From Sipunculus nudus (lineage: Eukaryota > Annelida > Sipuncula > Golfingiida > Sipunculidae), in contig CM049306.1 in NCBI GenBank assembly GCA_026874595.1, positions 45,944,019 to 46,008,018 on the forward strand: a stretch of 64,000 nucleotides of DNA, written 5' to 3'. Every line of letters begins with the position of its first letter. Within the stretch, counting starts at the first letter, position 1. Both the position numbers and the translations under genes were made by a program. The notes under the pieces are model-generated. The model had not been told where the DNA came from and did not search any database. It saw nothing but the letters and a program-made list of their open reading frames with translations. Shown in pieces: positions 11,060-23,188 of this stretch.

Positions 11060-11881
11060 AAATGAACTGATTGAAAAATTAAAGCTGATGCCTCTGCACT
11101 CTAGTAACTGTAAAGCCCCAGATCATTCACTTTGGTATGCAGAAATTCTAATTGACGATGGATTTAACAATATTTCAAGGCATAAAGCTCCATTATCTGT
11201 TCAAACTCCTGCAGTAAACGAACATATCAATATGACAATCCTAATTAAAGCAGTGTTTTTGCCTAATGATGGTATAGCGATTAACCTGGGAAATTTGGTT
11301 CAACACTTTGATTGCTCTAATATGGACCGGTGTTAAGAGGAATTTTGTCACATTATTCTGTACGAAATGAATACATTTTTATATTTTCACGATGTAAATT
11401 CAACATGACCTAAATCAGAGGTCCAAATGCCACTAAAACATAAACTGAAACCCTTCTGGGACAATGATTTAAAGAATGTTTGGTGTGAGTACAAGCAGGC
11501 AGAAACTGTTCCGTAGGTTCAAAGGTCGTGGTCCTGAACGAGACCTCATACGCATGCAATATCTTTCTCTTCTCAAGGAGACATCTTGATAAGTAACTAC
11601 GGGCTATAAAGAAAGGTCATATAATCCCCTGCAACTTGGAACGTTGGATAAATTGTCCAAATTTTGTCCGAAAATATTCAGAAATAGAATACGCAAACTT
11701 GATCCATAGAAATCTTCCGGTACAATGAAACTTGAAACCTCATTCTTCTTCCGTCCTCATTCGCCAATCTATTATAATTGAGCCGAAGCTGTCAAAAGAC
11801 AAGTGGTTCGAGAATTTTTCTAATTTATATCAAGGACCAAATCTAGATGAATATAATTAAAATCTTAACTTTTACTATGAA

Positions 11882-12790
11882 GTGCTTGGTAGATTGGGAG
11901 ATCGAGAAAATTGGATGTCATTACCACAGTACGAGGAAAACATTCATTTGAATAGAGAAATATGTTTTGATGAAATCGAAAGAATCGTAAAACGTCTTAA
12001 AATAAATAATGCGGCTGGTTCCGACCAGATTCCTAATGAAGTCCTAAAAATCTATAATCATATTAAACTATTCATGTTCAAGTTATTAATTTTCTGTTTC
12101 TTAAATGGTATTATTCCGGCATGTTGGTCTCAGGCCATTATCTCCCAAGTTTTTAAACCTGGCAAAGATGCCCTTGAACCTTTGAATTACAGGGGCATTA
12201 GTTTATTATCGTGCGTTTGAACAGTTTATAGTGCCCTGATTGTTTATAACAGAATAACCTCTTATACCTCTTATTGTAACGAACTTAACCTAATAGCCGA
12301 AGAACAAAACAGATTTCGGAAAGGGCGATCTTGTACTAACCATATTTTTGTAGTTACTTCACTATTAAGGAATCGATTATCTCAATGTACAGAAACACGT
12401 GTCGCCCTAGTGGACATGGAAAAGGCTTTTGATTGGGTAAATGGGCAATTACTCTTTTATCGGCTATACTTGAACTAAATATTGATGGTAAAATCTATAA
12501 CGCCATAAAAAAGTTTACATAGCGGTAATTCATGCAACTTATGTTAAGTAATAACTTATACACAAATTGATTTGAAGTACCATGCGGGGTACGACAAGGC
12601 GATAATTTGTTACCAACGCTTTTTAATATATTTATTAATGGTTTAGTAGAAACCTTAAAGAGCCTTGATATTGGTGTAATATTTTGAAGCGATATTGTAT
12701 CTATGTTACTATATGCTGATGATATTATATTAATGGCGAACACAAAGGCGGAACTGCAAAGTTTACTTATTGTTCTTGAGTCGTGGTGTA
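11882..12790 (+). pseudogene. LINE reverse transcriptase remnant (copy A)
   Basis: The first 112 codons are open and hold the N-terminal RT motifs (NAAGSDQIPNEVLK, then KPGKDALEPLNYRGISLLS). After a stop the frame continues with NRFRKGRSCTNHIF and LVDMEKAFDW, then after shifts VRQGDN with LFNIFINGLVE, and finally LLYADDIILMA near 12705-12735, the catalytic YADD box. The order and spacing are those of a LINE polymerase that primes from nicked target DNA. Several stops and frameshifts show it is dead. Confidence 0.85.
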
Positions 12791-13199
12791 CGTAACTCCT
12801 GGCAGCCTAAAGTGAACATTGTAAAGACGAACATTATGCATTTTGGCTAACAGGAAGACTCCTATACTAACTTCAAATATCCTCTATGGTATCGAACTAG
12901 AAAAAGTTAGCGTTTATATGTATCTTGGTTTCTGCTTACACGAACACCTAAACTCGGATAAAGTCCTGATTTTCTAGCGGACGCTGGATCAAGAGCTCTT
13001 GGTTCAGTAATAAGTAAGTTTAAGAAATAAAAAAATACCACATATGATTCATATACAAAATTATATCCTTCGGGTGTAGCAACAATCCTTGATTATGCGT
13101 CTGAGATATTGGGATATACAAAATCCCCGTCATGTGATAAGATAAAAAACAGAGCACCGCGTTACTTTTTAGGTGTTCATAAGTTTGTCCAATTGCTGC

Positions 13200-13860
13200 T
13201 CTAAATGGTGACATTTGATGGTTATAACATATCGACATCGTCGTTTCATCAACATATGACGTTTTTTTTAATCACTTGTTGGATATGGATAACAGCTAGT
13301 AGACGGACCAAGAAAGTATTCATACGGGATTATAACCAAGTCGCAGATAGCTGGTGCTCAGATGTGAAGAACATTCTAACTACTCGAACCCATTGATCTA
13401 TTACACATATATAATGAAATGGCGCCATGCTGCTTACGTAATCTGGGATATAAATTGCGTTCCGATTATCAAAATAAATGGATCGAACAATGCCGATCGA
13501 TCATTGCTGAAAATAGAAACTGGCAGATTTCAAAACATTAAAGATGATGTAACAAAAAATATAGGAAACTAAAAATTGATGAAAGAATTTGTCCTATATG
13601 TATAATAATGGTGAAATCTAAGATGAAAACACTTTATTTTTAAGTTTTGTTTACAATGCACTCCGAACAGTTCTATTTAATAAAGCATCTTACAATTACG
13701 CACAATTTCCTTTTCTTGATAAAACAGATCAATTGGTTTATTTAATGAATGGTGGTTGTAAGATTTAGGCTGAATACTTGGTCCGCTCTTGGAACAAATG
13801 GAAAGATTACTTTTCTCTTAATCTTCTAGACAATGCGCAGCCCGTATGTTCTAATGATGT
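13200..13860 (+). pseudogene. LINE C-terminal region remnant (copy A)
   Basis: Broken frames here resemble the region after the polymerase in animal LINEs: KVFIRDYNQVADSW, then ADRSLLKIETGRF, a cysteine pair region near 13590, and LFNEWWL-like and SWNKWKDYF-like pieces further on. No domain of known activity is assigned. Confidence 0.5.
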
Positions 13861-13899
13861 TTATTATTGTTAGATTCTACCACTATGTGTTTATTGTCG

Positions 13900-14555
13900 T
13901 TATACTTGAGATGACATATAAGCCAAAAGAGGGCTGGGTACCTGATTGATGTGTCTATGATAAAGCTTATATCATATATGTTACATATGTCACTATAATA
14001 ATAATGAACTGAAACCTAAAGGTGTATTATATGACGATGGATGGAAATTAAATGTACCTTAATTGTTTAGGCCTTGTGTAATTTTCCCGTTGCATATTAC
14101 TGAGCCCAATTTAATTTTATATGACTTTAAAACATTTTCAATAATAATGACTTGAATATTTATTCAACAAATTCTAATGTAGGGCCTACTATAGTAACTA
14201 TATATACGGTAACTATAAATAACAATATACACAGAGAAGGGGGTGGGGGTACAAAAAATATTTCATGGTGCGGTGTCAAAGGTGCGCTTTTGTTCGGTAG
14301 AATCGGTAGATTTTGCATATTTATGGAAAATTTGCATAATATATACATATAATTATATGGTGATCACGTCAAGCCAAATTTTTGACTGATATTGCAGAGT
14401 ATTTCTGATTAGGCCTTATTGTAAGATATCTAGAAGCAGGTCAATCTTTTACCCTAAAAACTTGATTTATCTGCTAGAAATATGAAGGCTGTCAAAACAT
14501 TACAATTGGCTAATTTGCATAATAACACTCTTCCATCCGAACCAATTATAATTAA
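13900..14555. other. Upstream region of the TMEM128-like first exon (copy A)
   Basis: No gene. A small G-rich patch lies near 14240. Without transcript data I cannot place the promoter, and I see no clear TATA box close to the start codon. Confidence 0.35.
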
Positions 14556-14651
14556 TTAAGGGCCCGCGAAATACCAAAATATTCGGCAACGGATAGGACT
14601 AGTATGGATTGCCTGCAGCATGATTTTACTCGTATCAATATAAACAACATC

Positions 14652-14733
14652 ATGGCTTCAGACGCAGACGACACATTCGGGCAGAGGGTCCGACAGAGAT
14701 TAACTGCAAACGTCCAAGAGAACCTTTATGAAG
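14652..14733 (+). CDS. TMEM128-like, first coding exon (distal copy A)
   Basis: The exon runs from ATG to AAG|GTAATA and encodes 27 codons plus one base: MASDADDTFGQRVRQRL followed by a short acidic tail. ATG has A at -3 and G at +4, a good initiation context. An in-frame ATG at 14604, also in good context, would add 16 residues; an in-frame TAA at 14553 closes the frame upstream. The leftover base joins exon 2 (51054) to make a Gly codon and keep the frame. The RVRQRL stretch resembles the basic N-terminus of TMEM128. An identical exon at 25959-26040 lies nearer to exon 2, so this copy may be unused, an alternative start, or an assembly duplicate. Confidence 0.6.
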
Positions 14734-15165
14734 GTAATATATTTAGTGTTTCCCGTCCATTTATATTTGTTTGAAGTTTCTAAACTGTATTTAAAGCAGA
14801 CGATTAGCTGATCTCCGCGAATGGACGTGTAAACAACACGCGCAAGGTGCCTGTCTCAACGTTTTCCTGTGTCCGCAGACACGTTGATCAGCGATGGTTG
14901 ATTAACGGTTGTCATGGTGATGGGTGAGGTAACATCACTACCATTCCCATGGTATCATACACCACAAATAAATATAGAAACTGGGTACATGTCGGCAGAA
15001 CTATAGAAACCGGGCTTCAGCCTGCCGCCGGTACAACGTCAACGGGTGTCGCATAATAAATTGTTTCCTGGAAAAGGCCGATACATAGATATCATTTTCC
15101 TCAGAATTCCCGTAGGCCTATTTAATTTTGCTCATAGCTGGAGTTTATTATATTAGAGGAGGAGG
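14734..15165. other. Start of intron 1 after copy A exon
   Basis: No gene. Moderate GC with the sequence of a normal intron start; nothing repeated apart from its copy B counterpart. Confidence 0.4.
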
Positions 15166-15170
15166 GGTCC

Positions 15171-15221
15171 GGGGAACCTGGGTTCCCCGTCTGAACGAGG
15201 GTGTGGGGGCAGAGCCCCCAC
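15171..15221. other. Twin perfect hairpins near the duplication edge (copy A)
   Basis: GGGGAACCTGGGTTCCCC (15171-15188) is a perfect 7-bp stem with a 4-base loop. GTGGGGGC at 15203-15210 pairs perfectly with GCCCCCAC at 15214-15221 across AGA. Copy B has the same pair at 26478-26528. They could be the end of an unrecognised transposon or an RNA-fold element, and they lie about 40 bp inside the right boundary of the duplication. Confidence 0.6.
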
Positions 15222-15263
15222 CTAAAGCTTAATTTTCCTGTTAAAATAGAAAATGGTTTCCCA

Positions 15264-15990
15264 ATTTTGCATGTCAATCCATCTTGGATAGTTTTTTTTC
15301 ATACACAAGACAGGTGGCGCCACCTACAATCATGTATTCGTAATATATGTTATTGCATTGTCTCATAAGTGGTTTGACGTATCGGCCTGAATATTTCAGT
15401 CCATTAATTAAGATATTTTTTTTCGTCCAGCTGTGTGCCATGGAATACAAATTTGGTTCCACACCTTTATCAATGCTTCTGTGATTTGACGAATACCTGT
15501 AGTCGCTTGTCGACTGCCCATGTTCAAGTTGTCTTGTTGCAAGCCGAAGAGGATCAATGCTGACTATTAATGTATTAATTAATTGCAGTCACTGGCCACT
15601 GTCGACCACCTCTAATACCGTATATCCTTGATCAGACGCCCGGCCGTTTACCCTGCTTTGACCCGGCGTACAAACACTGCAGGCCTCCATTTAAGACCGG
15701 CGTTTAAAATGATACATTATTAGGTTCCTGACAAAACCTCATAACAGCACTAGACAATAACCACGCTAGCAAATTACAACTTACCCTTACATTTCACTTT
15801 AACCAGAGAATCATATAATGACACAATCCATAACCATATTTTAATACGAAAATAACGTAAAATATATTAAAAAAAACTTTTGACTACATTTGCATAACCA
15901 TTGAAGACTTGATACCGATCGAGCCCCCTTCCTTTGGGACACTCTAAAATTCCTATATGACTCTCCGAATTAAGGTTGGCATGAGTGTCC
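15264..15990. other. Spacer between duplication copies, unique part
   Basis: No gene. A phrase near 15375 (CGGCCTGAATATTTCAGTCC) resembles the mollusc-type repeats around 43.6 kb, so some of this may be old repeat. Confidence 0.4.
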
Positions 15991-15995
15991 CGGAA

Positions 15996-16080
<85 letters not shown>
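15996..16080. repeat. Compound (TCTG)n(TC)n(TA)n microsatellite
   Basis: Seven or so TCTG units are followed by about 18 TC units and about 10 TA units. The frame read through it (runs of Leu-Ser) is an artefact. Confidence 0.95.
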
Positions 16081-16095
16081 AATGTATGTATGTAT

Positions 16096-16884
16096 TGTTA
16101 TACGGAACCTAATAGAAACAGATCACGTATGCGTGATGAACACAAATTCTGTAACGGAGATAAAAAAAACAGATTCTGTAACACTAGGCAGCGTGAAATG
16201 TCTAGGGGAATGAATAAAGAAGTCAGTGGTTTTTTGTTAACAAATAACTACAATTTATTCTTAAAACAACCCTAACAATACAATACACTAAATCAATACA
16301 ATTATACAGTAAAACAGCGGTATAGCAACAAGTCAATACAATCACATCGAAAAATAACGTGCACAGTACCTGGATACCAACACCGTCACCACAATAAGTC
16401 CTTTAAATGTAAACTCTCGGAAAATGACAGTCCAGTGGAAAGTTCTGGCAACAACCTAGAAAGTAAACTGAAGTCCGAGTGTATAAAATCCAGGAGAAAG
16501 TCTTTGAAAATCTATAATTGCCGCATTAGTCGGATAAAGTCCTAGAATCTGACACACGCTTCTGCGTCCGCTGGAATCTTCTCTGCTCTCTGCCCTTCTG
16601 TTCTAAAACACACCCCTTTATATACCTTCACACCTCAAGCCGGGAATTTTCCACTTCTCGAACAGTCTGTAAGATCTTACTCAACAGTAAACACGCGTTT
16701 CAGGAATTCTCTAGAAAACATCGCCGTGCCTCTACACACCATGGTGTACACGTGATCTCGACCCAAGCCAGCACGACAACAAGAGTTCAACCAGTACAAA
16801 TTAAACATAGAATGTAATACGCGGCCAGACACGAGTGCCACAACAGGAGTTACGCCCGTGTGACATAATTAAAAGAGCACCTGT

Positions 16885-16888
<4 letters not shown>
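16096..16888. mobile_element. Third, diverged copy of the solo LTR
   Basis: It starts TGTTATACGGAACC and ends CTGTAACA, and aligns along its length to 10163-11059 with many substitutions and a shorter middle (one of the two internal repeats is absent). The TATA-like CCTTTATATACC is conserved near 16613. It sits between TA-rich microsatellites, so a target duplication cannot be read. Confidence 0.75.

Positions 16889-16953
<65 letters not shown>
16889..16953. repeat. (TA)n microsatellite
   Basis: About 32 TA units, interrupted once, join the solo LTR to the left end of the Tigger-like element. Confidence 0.92.
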
Positions 16954-16959
<6 letters not shown>

Positions 16960-18246
16960 GGTCCCGTTTAATTGAACATCGTATTTGTCAACCGATCATA
17001 TTCATTTTAGCGGGCTATTCAAATAAACGGAGTGTTAATCTTCAAGGTTGTAGCCGTCACTATATAATATTATGAATTGCTATCGGACTGCTTGCGTGTT
17101 TTTCGTATTATTTAGATGGTTCTGAATTAACTCTTTTGGAATTTTTCATGTAATGATGTTTCAATTCATTAGTTTATATATTTTATTAATTTATAATTTC
17201 TACACCTCCTACGAAAAAATACTGTATATTCACCTGTTTGCATATATTATTGATATAAAACGATCTCACTGCCTATGGCTGACAGCTTACGGATCACGTG
17301 AATATATCGAAAGTTGTCAAAGCTTTAATACGATTCCTCAAGAATTTAATTTATCATAAAAATTTCATTTGTTTTATTTAACTTTTCATTTAATTTAAAT
17401 AATTCGAGAATTAATGTGTATTCACCTGTTTGTTGGAGGCCACATACGTCCAGCAAAATACAGATTCATACTTCGAATTAACCATAAATCACGAATCGAT
17501 ACTGTTTCTTTAAGGATTTTATTATGAATTGTAAAACATATTCACCGATTGACCGTACTCGAATAAAAGACCATGTTTATAGCGTATCCCGTGTTTATAA
17601 TGCAACCTACCCTGTGACAGTTTGTCCGGTGAGCACGTGTGGAATTAACGTATCAAACACACATTTAATTGAGCGTGTAATGAAGGAGAAAAATCATTTC
17701 AGCCGGTGGTTCGAGTCATATCAAAGGCTAATTAGAAGAAAGAGGGGTCAATTGTCCATGAGGTAACCCTTCAAACCTGTCGGGCGGGCAATACCAAAGG
17801 CTAATCAGCGCCCTGGGTGGTCAGTAGTCCGGGAGACCGTTGTGGCACATGAATATCCGGGATTGTTATCAAACACACATTTAATTGAGCGTGTAATGAA
17901 GGAGAAAAATCATTTTAGCCGGTGGTTCGAGTCATATCAAAGGCTAATTAGAAGAAAGAGGGGTCAATTGTCCATGAGGTAACCCTTCAAACCTGTCGGG
18001 CGGGCAATACCAAAGGCTAATCAGCGCCCTGGGTGGTCAGTAGTCCGGGAGACCGTTGTGGCACATGAATATCCGGGATTGTCGTGCCTGATGGACGGAT
18101 TTTACAATACAACTACCTGATATATACATTTATCAGATATTCATATAAACGGAGAATTTTGTTAAGGAGACATAGGAAAAGAGTTTGGTTTTCATTATTT
18201 TATACAATTAAACGGGATTATGCGATATACAATTAAGCAGGACCGA

Positions 18247-18251
<5 letters not shown>
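16953..18251. mobile_element. Tigger/pogo-like DNA transposon, uninterrupted (spans into copy B)
   Basis: The left end reads TATAGTCGGTCCCGTTTAAT; the right end, in complement, reads TACAGTCGGTCCTGCTTAAT. The two differ at three transitions in the first 20 bases. Both ends lie in TA runs, as expected for TA-targeting Tc1/mariner-superfamily elements, and the terminus resembles pogo/Tigger ends. The 1.3-kb interior contains three phrases like TATTCACCTGTTTG (17226, 17420, and weaker at 17541) and the 216-bp duplication. No transposase domain is recognisable; the 80-codon frame at 17524-17766 is unassigned. Confidence 0.6.
17651..18082 (+). repeat. 216-bp tandem duplication (copy B)
   Basis: Same two-unit array as at 6338-6769, so the tandem step is older than the 9-kb duplication. 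Confidence 0.88.

Positions 18252-18285
<34 letters not shown>
18249..18285. repeat. (TA)n microsatellite
   Basis: TA run at the right end of the Tigger-like element, a few units longer than in copy A. Confidence 0.9.
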
Positions 18286-18287
<2 letters not shown>

Positions 18288-18947
18288 CATACTCTTCTAC
18301 TTCTATGTATAGTTACTAATATATTGCCCCCTATAGTAAACCCTTGGGCCAGTTCGTATCTCGCATATACAATGAGCCAATCTGCTTATTTTGCTTAATC
18401 TTTCCTATAATTACAAAAAAACTAATTAACTTTGAGTGCATGTATGAAAATTTGAATAAATGATGTAAACTATGTAAAGTAGTAAATGTTTCCGTAATCT
18501 GCATAGAATTTATCTATGATTGGGTAGATATGATTAGTTGTACCTTACATATTTTCAAAGAAAATCATTAAATTTCAAGTTGTTCAGCTACATTTCATGA
18601 TTTCCCTAATTGATAAGCTAATTCAAATAATATGCTGTCCGAAAATGATGGATTTATTTCTGTAACTAAATTTAAAGCGCACTGGATATATTTTTCTGTT
18701 GTTGTGATTTTACCATCAGTGAGTCGGACTCTTGCATTTTACATATTTAAAGAGCCAATTTACATATTTAAATAAATTATGCTGACAATTTAAGTATGGG
18801 CCATATGCATGAGTATTACAAATATTAACAGTTACTTTGTGTGACTGTACATGTAAGAAATTCGCAGGGAAAATTGTTTGAATCATGACATTTTAAGAAC
18901 AATTAAAATACCGTTTTTACCAGATCGATGGTCCCTTTAGACAGAGT
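18286..18947. other. Unassigned AT-rich sequence before the LINE (copy B)
   Basis: Counterpart of 6971-7634; nothing recognisable. Confidence 0.4.
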
Positions 18948-18953
18948 CAATCA

Positions 18954-19286
18954 AATGTGAATGGGTGGACAGAATATAACAATCGAATCACTATTATCAA
19001 ACATTCATCACCCGATATCCTTTGTGTATCTGAGACGCATCTTTAACCTAATTTCTAGTATCTCACTCAGTTCCTATACCTGGATTGGTTTTAATCGTCC
19101 TATTTGTCATTACAAGGCTAAAAGACCATCGGGGGATGTACGCGTATTTGTCAAAGATGCTTTGCTTGAATATCATAATCTTAATATCATTGACAAATCC
19201 AATGATGGTATATTAATTATATCATTGACACATAAGTTAACTTGCTGCAGAATTGTTATAGCCTCATGTATCAACCCCCCCCCCCC
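18954..19286 (+). pseudogene. LINE endonuclease N-terminal fragment (copy B)
   Basis: Counterpart of 7641-7976 with the same CVSETHL motif and the same frame breaks; the one visible difference nearby is A to C at about 18921, upstream of the motif. Confidence 0.75.
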
Positions 19287-19294
19287 CCAAGGAA

Positions 19295-21088
19295 CAGCGG
19301 CGTACCTAGCCTCATTGCCGCCCGGTGCGGTCTTAGAAATTTCCGCCCCTCTAACAAAACAATACAAAACTGGACAACATGTAGAAACGTATCCCGTCAA
19401 ATTTCCTGGTTATAGGCTTTAAGTTGACAAAAACGCGATTATAATCCAAAAGAATCAATTGTTAGGTGAATTCCTTCGTCACACATTAAAGAACCAGTCA
19501 TCTCTTTGCTAATATAAATCCTAAAAGAATAAATCGTAACTAGAATTATTAGTCCAAGGCTACATCAATTTAATTTTAGAATAAGTGATACTGTTTCTGC
19601 ACTTTGTGAGGTTTTATCTTTATGAACTTATTATCTTTGTTATTCAATAAAGTATTTTGATAAATTTCCAGTAATTATATAATTGAAATATATATATTAT
19701 ACATTAACTTGAAATGATTTGTACCAACATACAACAATTGTCTTTAGGTAGTGGATCATTATATTGTTTATAACAGTAAAGGCAAATATATCTTTTAGTG
19801 GCGGATCCAGAAATTCGAGAACAGGGGGGCGAAAATATTGAGTTGGTGGCTAATGGTTATTATTAATATCTAATTCTTAAATTTTTGTTTTGTAAATTTA
19901 ATATAAATAAATATATATAAATGATTTATTTTTATTTCACCCAGTTTTCCTTAAAGTTAATTATAGATACATGGGCGAGGGTATTGGATTTTTTTTTAAA
20001 ATATGCAATGTAAAGAGGACATTTTGAGGCACCGGTCAAATTAAATTGCTAGGGAATAAAAAGGAAAGCTGAAATGAAAAATAAAAACTAATTAAGAATA
20101 AATGGGAAAAGAAATGGATAAAATAAGAGATGATTTGAGCCCACCGGGGGGGGGGGGGGGGGAGGTGGGGCCACGCGCCGCGGGCGCCCCCCTCTGGATC
20201 CGCATGCATGCAACTGTCTTTGTTTCTCACTGATAACACTGTTATTTGATACGTATATACTGAACTTGTGGAATATATAGCTCCCACGGGATTCATACCG
20301 CCGGACATTTATGATAAATTTATATTTTAAATGCCACCTTAAAAGATAAAATAACTACTGAATAAGTTTGGGTGAAAGATTGTTATTACCCACGTTACAT
20401 AAAGAAGTATGCAGGTCATATTAACATTAAATTCAATAACCAGTGGTAAATCAAAAGACACAGATATTTAGGTAGTACTCAACAAATTCACGATAGTGTA
20501 AATATTTGTATATTAACGAGATTGTTGTAAGAGTATATAGGGAATCATAGAAAAGGGCATTTCAGGGATTGTTTCAGGCTGTTTAAAAAATATCATGGAA
20601 TTTTGGGAAATCAAGAGTTCAAGAGTGGAAATTCTTAATACATAACAAGGAAAGAGGAACAGAATTCGTCATAATATTTTCCGCACAATACCCAACCCAA
20701 ACCACCAAGGGCCATTGGTCTTCTGGAAGGGTTTTCCCTGGTTAGTGCCCCTTAGGGATTTCTATAAACGTATAGACGATTATCGGTCAGATTATCGATG
20801 GCCTCCTGACATTGCAAGACCACTGATCTAAAAAAGAATAACAACAGATCTGTATTTCTTCTTGCGTATAGTTTGCTTCTACAGAGATCATGCGCAAATC
20901 ATTTGGTTGGTTCCACTGCCCAGTTTATAATTCCTGAAATACTTGAAATGGGACACACAGCCAAAATACACCAAACGTTTAAATTTTTCTCACCAATCTT
21001 GAAAAAAAATTGTACTTTTCGAGGAACACCTCATGCCACTTCATTATAATAATTCCCCGAAATGCCGCCCCCCTTGGGCACGCCACTG
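19295..21088. mobile_element. hAT-like non-autonomous DNA transposon (copy B)
   Basis: Counterpart of 7985-9778 and also 1794 bp long, with the same ends and flanking 8-mers (CCAAGGAA at 19287-19294 and CCCAGGAA at 21089-21096). Confidence 0.75.
19797..20203. mobile_element. Small DNA element nested in the hAT-like element (copy B)
   Basis: Counterpart of 8487-8892; the internal G run is one or two bases different in length. Confidence 0.55.
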
Positions 21089-21469
21089 CCCAGGAAACTC
21101 GCCATGGGGTCGAGATGTCTATAGTTATTCTTTGCTCATCTTTTATCTCGCATTTATTCTTCAGATACTGATAATGATTACCTCCTCATTGCTGATGATT
21201 TCAATGCCAGTCTAGGGAACCCGGTTGATACTATTGCAGAGGATGATATTCCAAACAGACAAGAGCTTGATGTATGTAAAAATATGCATGGATCTTCTTT
21301 ACAGGAATTTCTACACGAATCCAATCTTAAGACCTGGACATTAATGGTAGATGAATCCAGAAAAAAACGACTTCACTTTTATTTCAATCAGAGGTAAATC
21401 TGTTGACTATTTAATTATTCCTCATGAATGCTTGAAACAGGTAACATATTTCAAAATTTTCAGGTAAAT
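21089..21469 (+). pseudogene. LINE endonuclease C-terminal fragment (copy B)
   Basis: Counterpart of 9779-10162 with a 3-bp deletion (one GTT lost) near 21402. Confidence 0.7.
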
Positions 21470-22366
21470 TGTTACGGAACCTAATATAAACAGATCACGT
21501 ATGCCTGATGAACACAAATTTTGTAATGGAGATAAAAAAAATCAGATTCTGTAACACTAGGCAGCGGGAAATGTCTAGGGGAATGATTAAAGAAGTCAGT
21601 GTTTTTTTGTTAACAAATCACTATAATTTATCCCTAAAACAACTCTAACAATACAATACACTAAATCAATACAATTATACAGTAACACAGCGTTATAGCA
21701 AGAAGTCAGTGGTTTTTTGTTAACAAATAACTATAATTTTTTTCTTAAAACAACCCTAACAATACAATACACTAAATCAATACAATTATACAGTAAAACA
21801 GCGGTGTAGCAACACGTCAATACAATCACATAGAAAATAATGTGCACAGTACCTCGATACCAACACCGTCACCAAGATAAGTCCATTGAATCTAAACTCT
21901 CGGAGAATGACAGTCCAGTGGAAAGTTCTTGCAACAACACAGAAAGTAAACTGAAGTCCAAATGTATAACATCCAGGAGAAAATCTTTGAAAATGTATAA
22001 TTGTCGCATTCGTCGGATAATTTAAGGTCTTAGAATCTGACACACGCTTCTGCGTCCGCTGGTATCTGCTCTGCTGTCTGCCCCCTGGTTCTAAAAAACA
22101 GCCCTTTATATACCTTCACACCTCAAGCCGGGAATTTTCCACTTCTAGAACAGTCTATAAGGTCTTGCCCAACACACGTTTCAGGAATTCTCTAGAAAGA
22201 ACAGCGCTGTGTATCTCCACACATACCAGGCTCATCACGTGACCCACGACCAAGCGTTAAAGCTCAAGGCCCACATGACAACGAGAGTTCAACCTGTACG
22301 GATTAAACATAAAATGTAACAACAACACGAGTTACGCCCGTGTCACTTAATAGAGCACCTGTAACA
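21470..22366. mobile_element. Solo LTR inserted in the LINE (copy B)
   Basis: Counterpart of 10163-11059, the same 897 bp, flanked by AAAT on both sides. Confidence 0.78.
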
Positions 22367-23188
22367 AAATGAACTGATTGAAAAATTAAAGCTGATGCCT
22401 CTGCACTCTAGTAACTGTAAAGCCCCAGATCATTCACTTTGGTATGCAGAAATTCTAATTGACGATGGATTTAACAATATTTCAAGGCATAAAGCTCCAT
22501 TATCTGTTCAAACTCCTGCAGTAAACGAACATATCAATATGACAATCCTAATTAAAGCAGTGTTTTTGCCTAATGATGGTATAGCGATTAACCTGGGAAA
22601 TTTGGTTCAACACTTTGATTGCTCTAATATGGACCGGTGTTAAGAGGAATTTTGTCACATTATTCTGTACGAAATGAATACATTTTTATATTTTCACGAT
22701 GTAAATTCAACATGACCTAAATCAGAGGTCCAAATGCCACTAAAACATAAACTGAAACCCTTCTGGGACAATGATTTAAAGAATGTTTGGTGTGAGTACA
22801 AGCAGGCAGAAACTGTTCCGTAGGTTCAAAGGTCGTGGTCCTGAACGAGACCTCATACGCATGCAATATCTTTCTCTTCTCAAGGAGACATCTTGATAAG
22901 TAACTACGGGCTATAAAGAAAGGTCATATAATCCCCTGCAACTTGGAACGTTGGATAAATTGTCCAAATTTTGTCCGAAAATATTCAGAAATAGAATACG
23001 CAAACTTGATCCATAGAAATCTTCCGGTACAATGAAACTTGAAACCTCATTCTTCTTCCGTCCTCATTCGCCAATCTATTATAATTGAGCCGAAGCTGTC
23101 AAAAGACAAGTGGTTCGAGAATTTTTCTAATTTATATCAAGGACCAAATCTAGATGAATATAATTAAAATCTTAACTTTTACTATGAA

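Larger units (their letters stand above)
7635..13900 (+). mobile_element. Degenerate LINE with nested insertions (copy A)
   Basis: This non-LTR retrotransposon relic carries endonuclease motifs first and reverse transcriptase motifs later, all in pieces spread over three frames with many stops. The endonuclease start is at about 7641 (motif CVSETHL). Its middle is split by a hAT-like element (7985-9778), and it is split again by a solo LTR (10163-11059). The reverse transcriptase spans about 11880-12790, and a C-terminal region continues to about 13850. Removing the two insertions restores collinearity of the LINE. The clade is uncertain: an apurinic-type endonuclease plus this reverse transcriptase suits the CR1/L2/jockey group. 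The 3' end is not defined by a poly-A tail. Confidence 0.85.
6276..15263 (+). repeat. Segmental duplication, copy A (about 9.0 kb)
   Basis: This stretch corresponds collinearly to 17589-26570. The offset is 11313 at the left and 11307 at the right, the change coming from a few indels. Reading both copies I saw about six substitutions (near 7601, 8656, 14167, 14368 and 15223, among others), a 3-bp deletion near 10096, and length changes in C, G and TA runs. The right boundary follows TTTCCCA at 15263. The left boundary here is only the edge of the LTR insertion; the real duplication edge lies beyond the window. Exon 1 of the TMEM128-like gene is included. Confidence 0.93.

Noticed and set aside
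15985-16275. Frame with long Leu-Ser and Tyr-Ile runs
   Set aside because: Microsatellite translation followed by solo-LTR sequence.
18961-19422. 153-codon + frame
   Set aside because: It is an out-of-register reading of the LINE endonuclease that runs on through a poly-C tract into the hAT-like element.
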